From Spirochaetales bacterium UBA1265 (GTDB lineage Bacteria; Spirochaetota; Spirochaetia; Sphaerochaetales; Sphaerochaetaceae), in contig DBVL01000106.1 in NCBI GenBank assembly GCA_002308475.1, positions 1-8,170 on the forward strand: a DNA stretch of 8,170 bases, in the 5' to 3' direction. The position numbers were made by a program, and so were the translations under genes. Under the pieces are notes generated by a model. That model made no database searches. It was not told where the DNA came from and saw only the letters and a list, made by a program, of their open reading frames with translations. This document shows positions 6,007 to 8,170 of this stretch, piece by piece; position 1 is the first letter of the stretch, and every line of letters begins with the position of its first letter.

Positions 6007-6042
6007 GGAATAAAGAATAAGGCCATCACAGTTTTACTGCAA
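6007..6042 (-). promoter_or_regulatory. Possible promoter and leaderless start of the GNAT gene
   Basis: On the minus strand TTGCAG (6042-6037), a 17-bp spacer and TATTCT (6019-6014) are followed by seven bases (TTATTCC) and ATG at 6006. The hexamers are weak matches (three and four of six), but spacing and position are right and there is no Shine-Dalgarno sequence. The promoter coincides with the glgP terminator hairpin. Confidence 0.35.
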
Positions 6043-6049
6043 CGGCCTT
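6014..6049 (-). terminator. Probable terminator hairpin downstream of glgP
   Basis: In the glgP reading direction AAGGCCGTTGCAG (6049-6037), loop TAAAA (6036-6032) and CTGTGATGGCCTT (6031-6019) can form a 13-bp stem: six Watson-Crick pairs at the base, a middle with G-U wobbles, and three pairs at the loop. The tail ATTCTTTATTCC is moderately U-rich. The hairpin starts 20 bp past the glgP stop codon. On the plus strand the last stem bases merge into TTTT (6048-6051), so weak bidirectional function is conceivable. Confidence 0.5.
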
Positions 6050-6069
6050 TTGGAAGAATAATCAGAATA

Positions 6070-8170
6070 TCAGGAATGCTTGACTGCATCTGCAAGCACA
6101 CTGCGAACTGAGGTGTTCAGCGCAACTGGGCAGGGCTTTGCGTTCCAAATCTGCTCAGCATATTCCATTATGGTTCTATCCGAACTGAACTTACCTGAGC
6201 AGGCAACGTTGAGGATGGCCTTTCTGTTGAATTCCTTGAAGTTGTTGTTGTACAGATCAAGTAACTCCTGATGTCTGTCTGCATACATTCTCAAATCTGC
6301 AAAGATGAAGAATCTGTCTCCGCGGTCAAAAATCTCATGGAGCAGGACGTCAAAGGCACCGGGCTCGTTGATATTGAAGAAGTCTTTTCTGAGAAGGCCT
6401 ACAGCTGAACGTATTTCCTCGTCTTTGTTTATGAATTCCCATGGGTTGTAGTGACCCCTGAGGGCTGCAATCTGATCCTCTGTGTGACCGAAGATGAAGC
6501 AGTTCTCCTCTCCTACCTCTTCCTGAATCTCAACGTTTGCGCCGTCAAGAGTTCCTATGGTCAGAGCTCCGTTGAGCATGAACTTCATGTTTCCTGTACC
6601 TGAAGCCTCAAGGCCAGCAGTTGAAATCTGCTCTGAGATGTTTGTGGCAGGGATAATGCTCTCAGCCATGGTAACCCTGTAGTTTGGCATGAAGTGCACC
6701 TGCAGAAGCTTGTTTACGGCAGGGTCGTTGTTTATGACCCCTGCAATGCTATTAATCAGCTTGATTGAAAGCTTGGCGTTTAAATAGCCAGGGGCACTCT
6801 TTCCACCAAAGAGGAATGTGATTGGTCTGAAGCTTGCAGCAAAAGATGCATCATTCTTCAGCTTCTGGTAAAGAAGCACAATGTTGAACGCATTCAAAAG
6901 CTGTCTCTTGTACTCGTGTATTCTCTTAACCTGTACGTCAAAGATTGAATCCGGATTTACAATGATTGAGCAGTCCTTCTGCAGAAAGTGTGCTGCACTC
7001 TGCTTGTTCTCATACTTTACCTGTGCGAACTTCTCAGCAAAAGCGGCATCTTTTGCAAACTTCTTGAGTTTTGAGAGCTGAGAGGCATCTGTAATCCATT
7101 CCGGACCAATTGCATCTGTAATCAGCTTGCTTAATCCCGGGTTTGCACTGAGAAGCCAGCGTCTGGGGGTAATTCCGTTTGTCTTGTTCTGGAACTTGTC
7201 AGGGTAGATGGTCTTGAACTCAGGGAACATGGAGTTCTTGAGAAGCTCCGTATGAAGAGCTGCTACACCGTTTATGGCGTGGCTTCCCACAATGGCAAGG
7301 TTTGCCATGCGGATGTTCTTGGGGTTGCTTTCCTCAATGATGCTGATCTTTCTGATGGCTTTGAGGTTCTCTGCTTCCGCTGTAGGGAAGAAGGAGACTG
7401 CAAACTTGAGGAAGCGGTTGTTGATTTCATAGATGATCTGCAGGTGTCTGGGAAGAAGTTCCTCGAACATGGGCACCGGCCACTTCTCAAGTGCTTCCGG
7501 CATGAGTGTGTGGTTTGTGTATCCAAGAGAGGCCTTTGTAATCTCCCATGCCTCATCCCACTCAAGACCTTCTTCATCCATGAGGATACGCATAAGCTCC
7601 GGTACTGTCAGAGTCGGATGTGTATCGTTCATCTGGAATGTAACCTTCTTAGGAAGGTCTGTAATCTTCTTGTTATTTTCTTTAAATTTCTTTATTGCAG
7701 TCTGAAGTGAAGCTGATACGAAGAAGTACTGCTGCTTCAGTCTGAGTTCCTTACCTGAGTAGTGATTATCATTAGGATAAAGCACCTCACAGATAGTTCT
7801 TGCGAGATTCTGCTGCTCAACAGCCTGATGATACTCACCCTTATCGAATGAGTTCAGGTTGAATTCCTGAGTAGCTTCCGCATCCCACATACGAAGTGTA
7901 TTAACTATGTTATTACCGTATCCAACGATCGGCATATCATACGGTACTGCACGTACTGACTGATAGCCTTCCTGAATAAAGTGGTTTCTTCCGTCCCTGT
8001 TCTCAACTCTTACATAGCCGCCGAACTTAACCTCGCACGCATACTCAGCACGCTTTACCTCGAACGGATATCCGTCCTTTAACCAGTCATCCGGTCTCTC
8101 TACCTGAGCGCCGTCAACTATAGCCTGCTTGAACATTCCGTAACGATAACGGATTCCGCAGCCGTATGCG
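6070..8170 (-). CDS. glgP: Glycogen/maltodextrin phosphorylase, 5' end outside the window
   Basis: The frame stays open to the window edge, so the gene is partial: about 700 residues are visible, and the family is usually around 800-850. The ATG at 8136 is internal, because upstream codons encode AYGCGIRYRYG, the conserved phosphorylase block. Further landmarks in order are KFGGYVRVENRDGR, DMPIVGYGNNIVNTLRMWDA, NDTHPTLTVPELMR, YTNHTLMPEALEKWP, NKTNGITPRRWL, VKRIHEYKRQLLN (phosphate and cofactor contacts) and EASGTGNMKFMLNGALTIGTLDGANVEI. The pyridoxal-phosphate lysine codon is at 6583-6585. The enzyme releases glucose 1-phosphate from alpha-1,4-glucan ends in the cytoplasm. No other glycogen gene is visible, and its upstream context lies off the window. 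The 5' part (right of about 7690) prefers CGT, CCG and TCA codons more than the rest of the gene does. Confidence 0.97.
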   Translation of the reverse strand, partial: AYGCGIRYRYGMFKQAIVDGAQVERPDDWLKDGYPFEVKRAEYACEVKFGGYVRVENRDGRNHFIQEGYQSVRAVPYDMPIVGYGNNIVNTLRMWDAEATQEFNLNSFDKGEYHQAVEQQNLARTICEVLYPNDNHYSGKELRLKQQYFFVSASLQTAIKKFKENNKKITDLPKKVTFQMNDTHPTLTVPELMRILMDEEGLEWDEAWEITKASLGYTNHTLMPEALEKWPVPMFEELLPRHLQIIYEINNRFLKFAVSFFPTAEAENLKAIRKISIIEESNPKNIRMANLAIVGSHAINGVAALHTELLKNSMFPEFKTIYPDKFQNKTNGITPRRWLLSANPGLSKLITDAIGPEWITDASQLSKLKKFAKDAAFAEKFAQVKYENKQSAAHFLQKDCSIIVNPDSIFDVQVKRIHEYKRQLLNAFNIVLLYQKLKNDASFAASFRPITFLFGGKSAPGYLNAKLSIKLINSIAGVINNDPAVNKLLQVHFMPNYRVTMAESIIPATNISEQISTAGLEASGTGNMKFMLNGALTIGTLDGANVEIQEEVGEENCFIFGHTEDQIAALRGHYNPWEFINKDEEIRSAVGLLRKDFFNINEPGAFDVLLHEIFDRGDRFFIFADLRMYADRHQELLDLYNNNFKEFNRKAILNVACSGKFSSDRTIMEYAEQIWNAKPCPVALNTSVRSVLADAVKHS

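Noticed and set aside
7252..7710. Open frame of 152 codons on the plus strand opposite glgP
   Set aside because: It is fully antisense to conserved phosphorylase sequence and cysteine-rich without any known motif. I treat it as a shadow frame.
8134..8136. ATG as the start of glgP
   Set aside because: The upstream codons to the window edge encode the conserved AYGCGIRYRYG phosphorylase segment, so this Met is internal.

Overview
This is a compact bacterial chromosomal segment with six complete protein genes and one that runs off the right edge. Arginine is mostly coded AGA/AGG and GC content is moderate. The gene set is housekeeping: ClpB, RmuC, glycogen phosphorylase, a DUF554 membrane protein, and MocA-like, GNAT and TetR proteins. 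It would suit an anaerobic, host- or rumen-associated spirochaete (Treponema-like) or a Clostridia-type Firmicute. That placement is a low-confidence guess from protein flavour, because no rRNA or lineage-specific marker is present. I see no tRNA, rRNA, CRISPR array, transposase or phage gene.

Layout from left to right: a short promoter region with a 12-bp tandem repeat, then a TetR-family regulator (+). Next are rmuC (-), an N-domain-less clpB (+), a MocA/MobA-like nucleotidyltransferase (-) and a DUF554 membrane protein (+). A 106-bp gap follows, almost filled by a large imperfect inverted repeat. The window ends with a GNAT acetyltransferase (-) and the 3' part of glycogen phosphorylase glgP (-). 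Up to the GNAT gene, strands alternate strictly, so each of these genes should be its own transcription unit. Convergent pairs overlap at their 3' ends (37 bp for tetR/rmuC, 23 bp for clpB/mocA-like). Divergent pairs share very short promoter regions.

The genes do not form an obvious pathway: DNA maintenance (RmuC), disaggregation of protein aggregates (ClpB), glycogen breakdown (GlgP) and several accessory enzymes. The common theme lies in how they start. Five of the six visible gene starts have a -10-like hexamer ending only 6 to 8 bases before the start codon and no Shine-Dalgarno sequence, which predicts leaderless mRNAs. Only clpB has a conventional promoter, a short leader, a small hairpin and a Shine-Dalgarno sequence. 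This split, the native short ClpB and the inverted repeat near 5315-5398 deserve the closest look. I found no clear evidence of a new multi-gene system.
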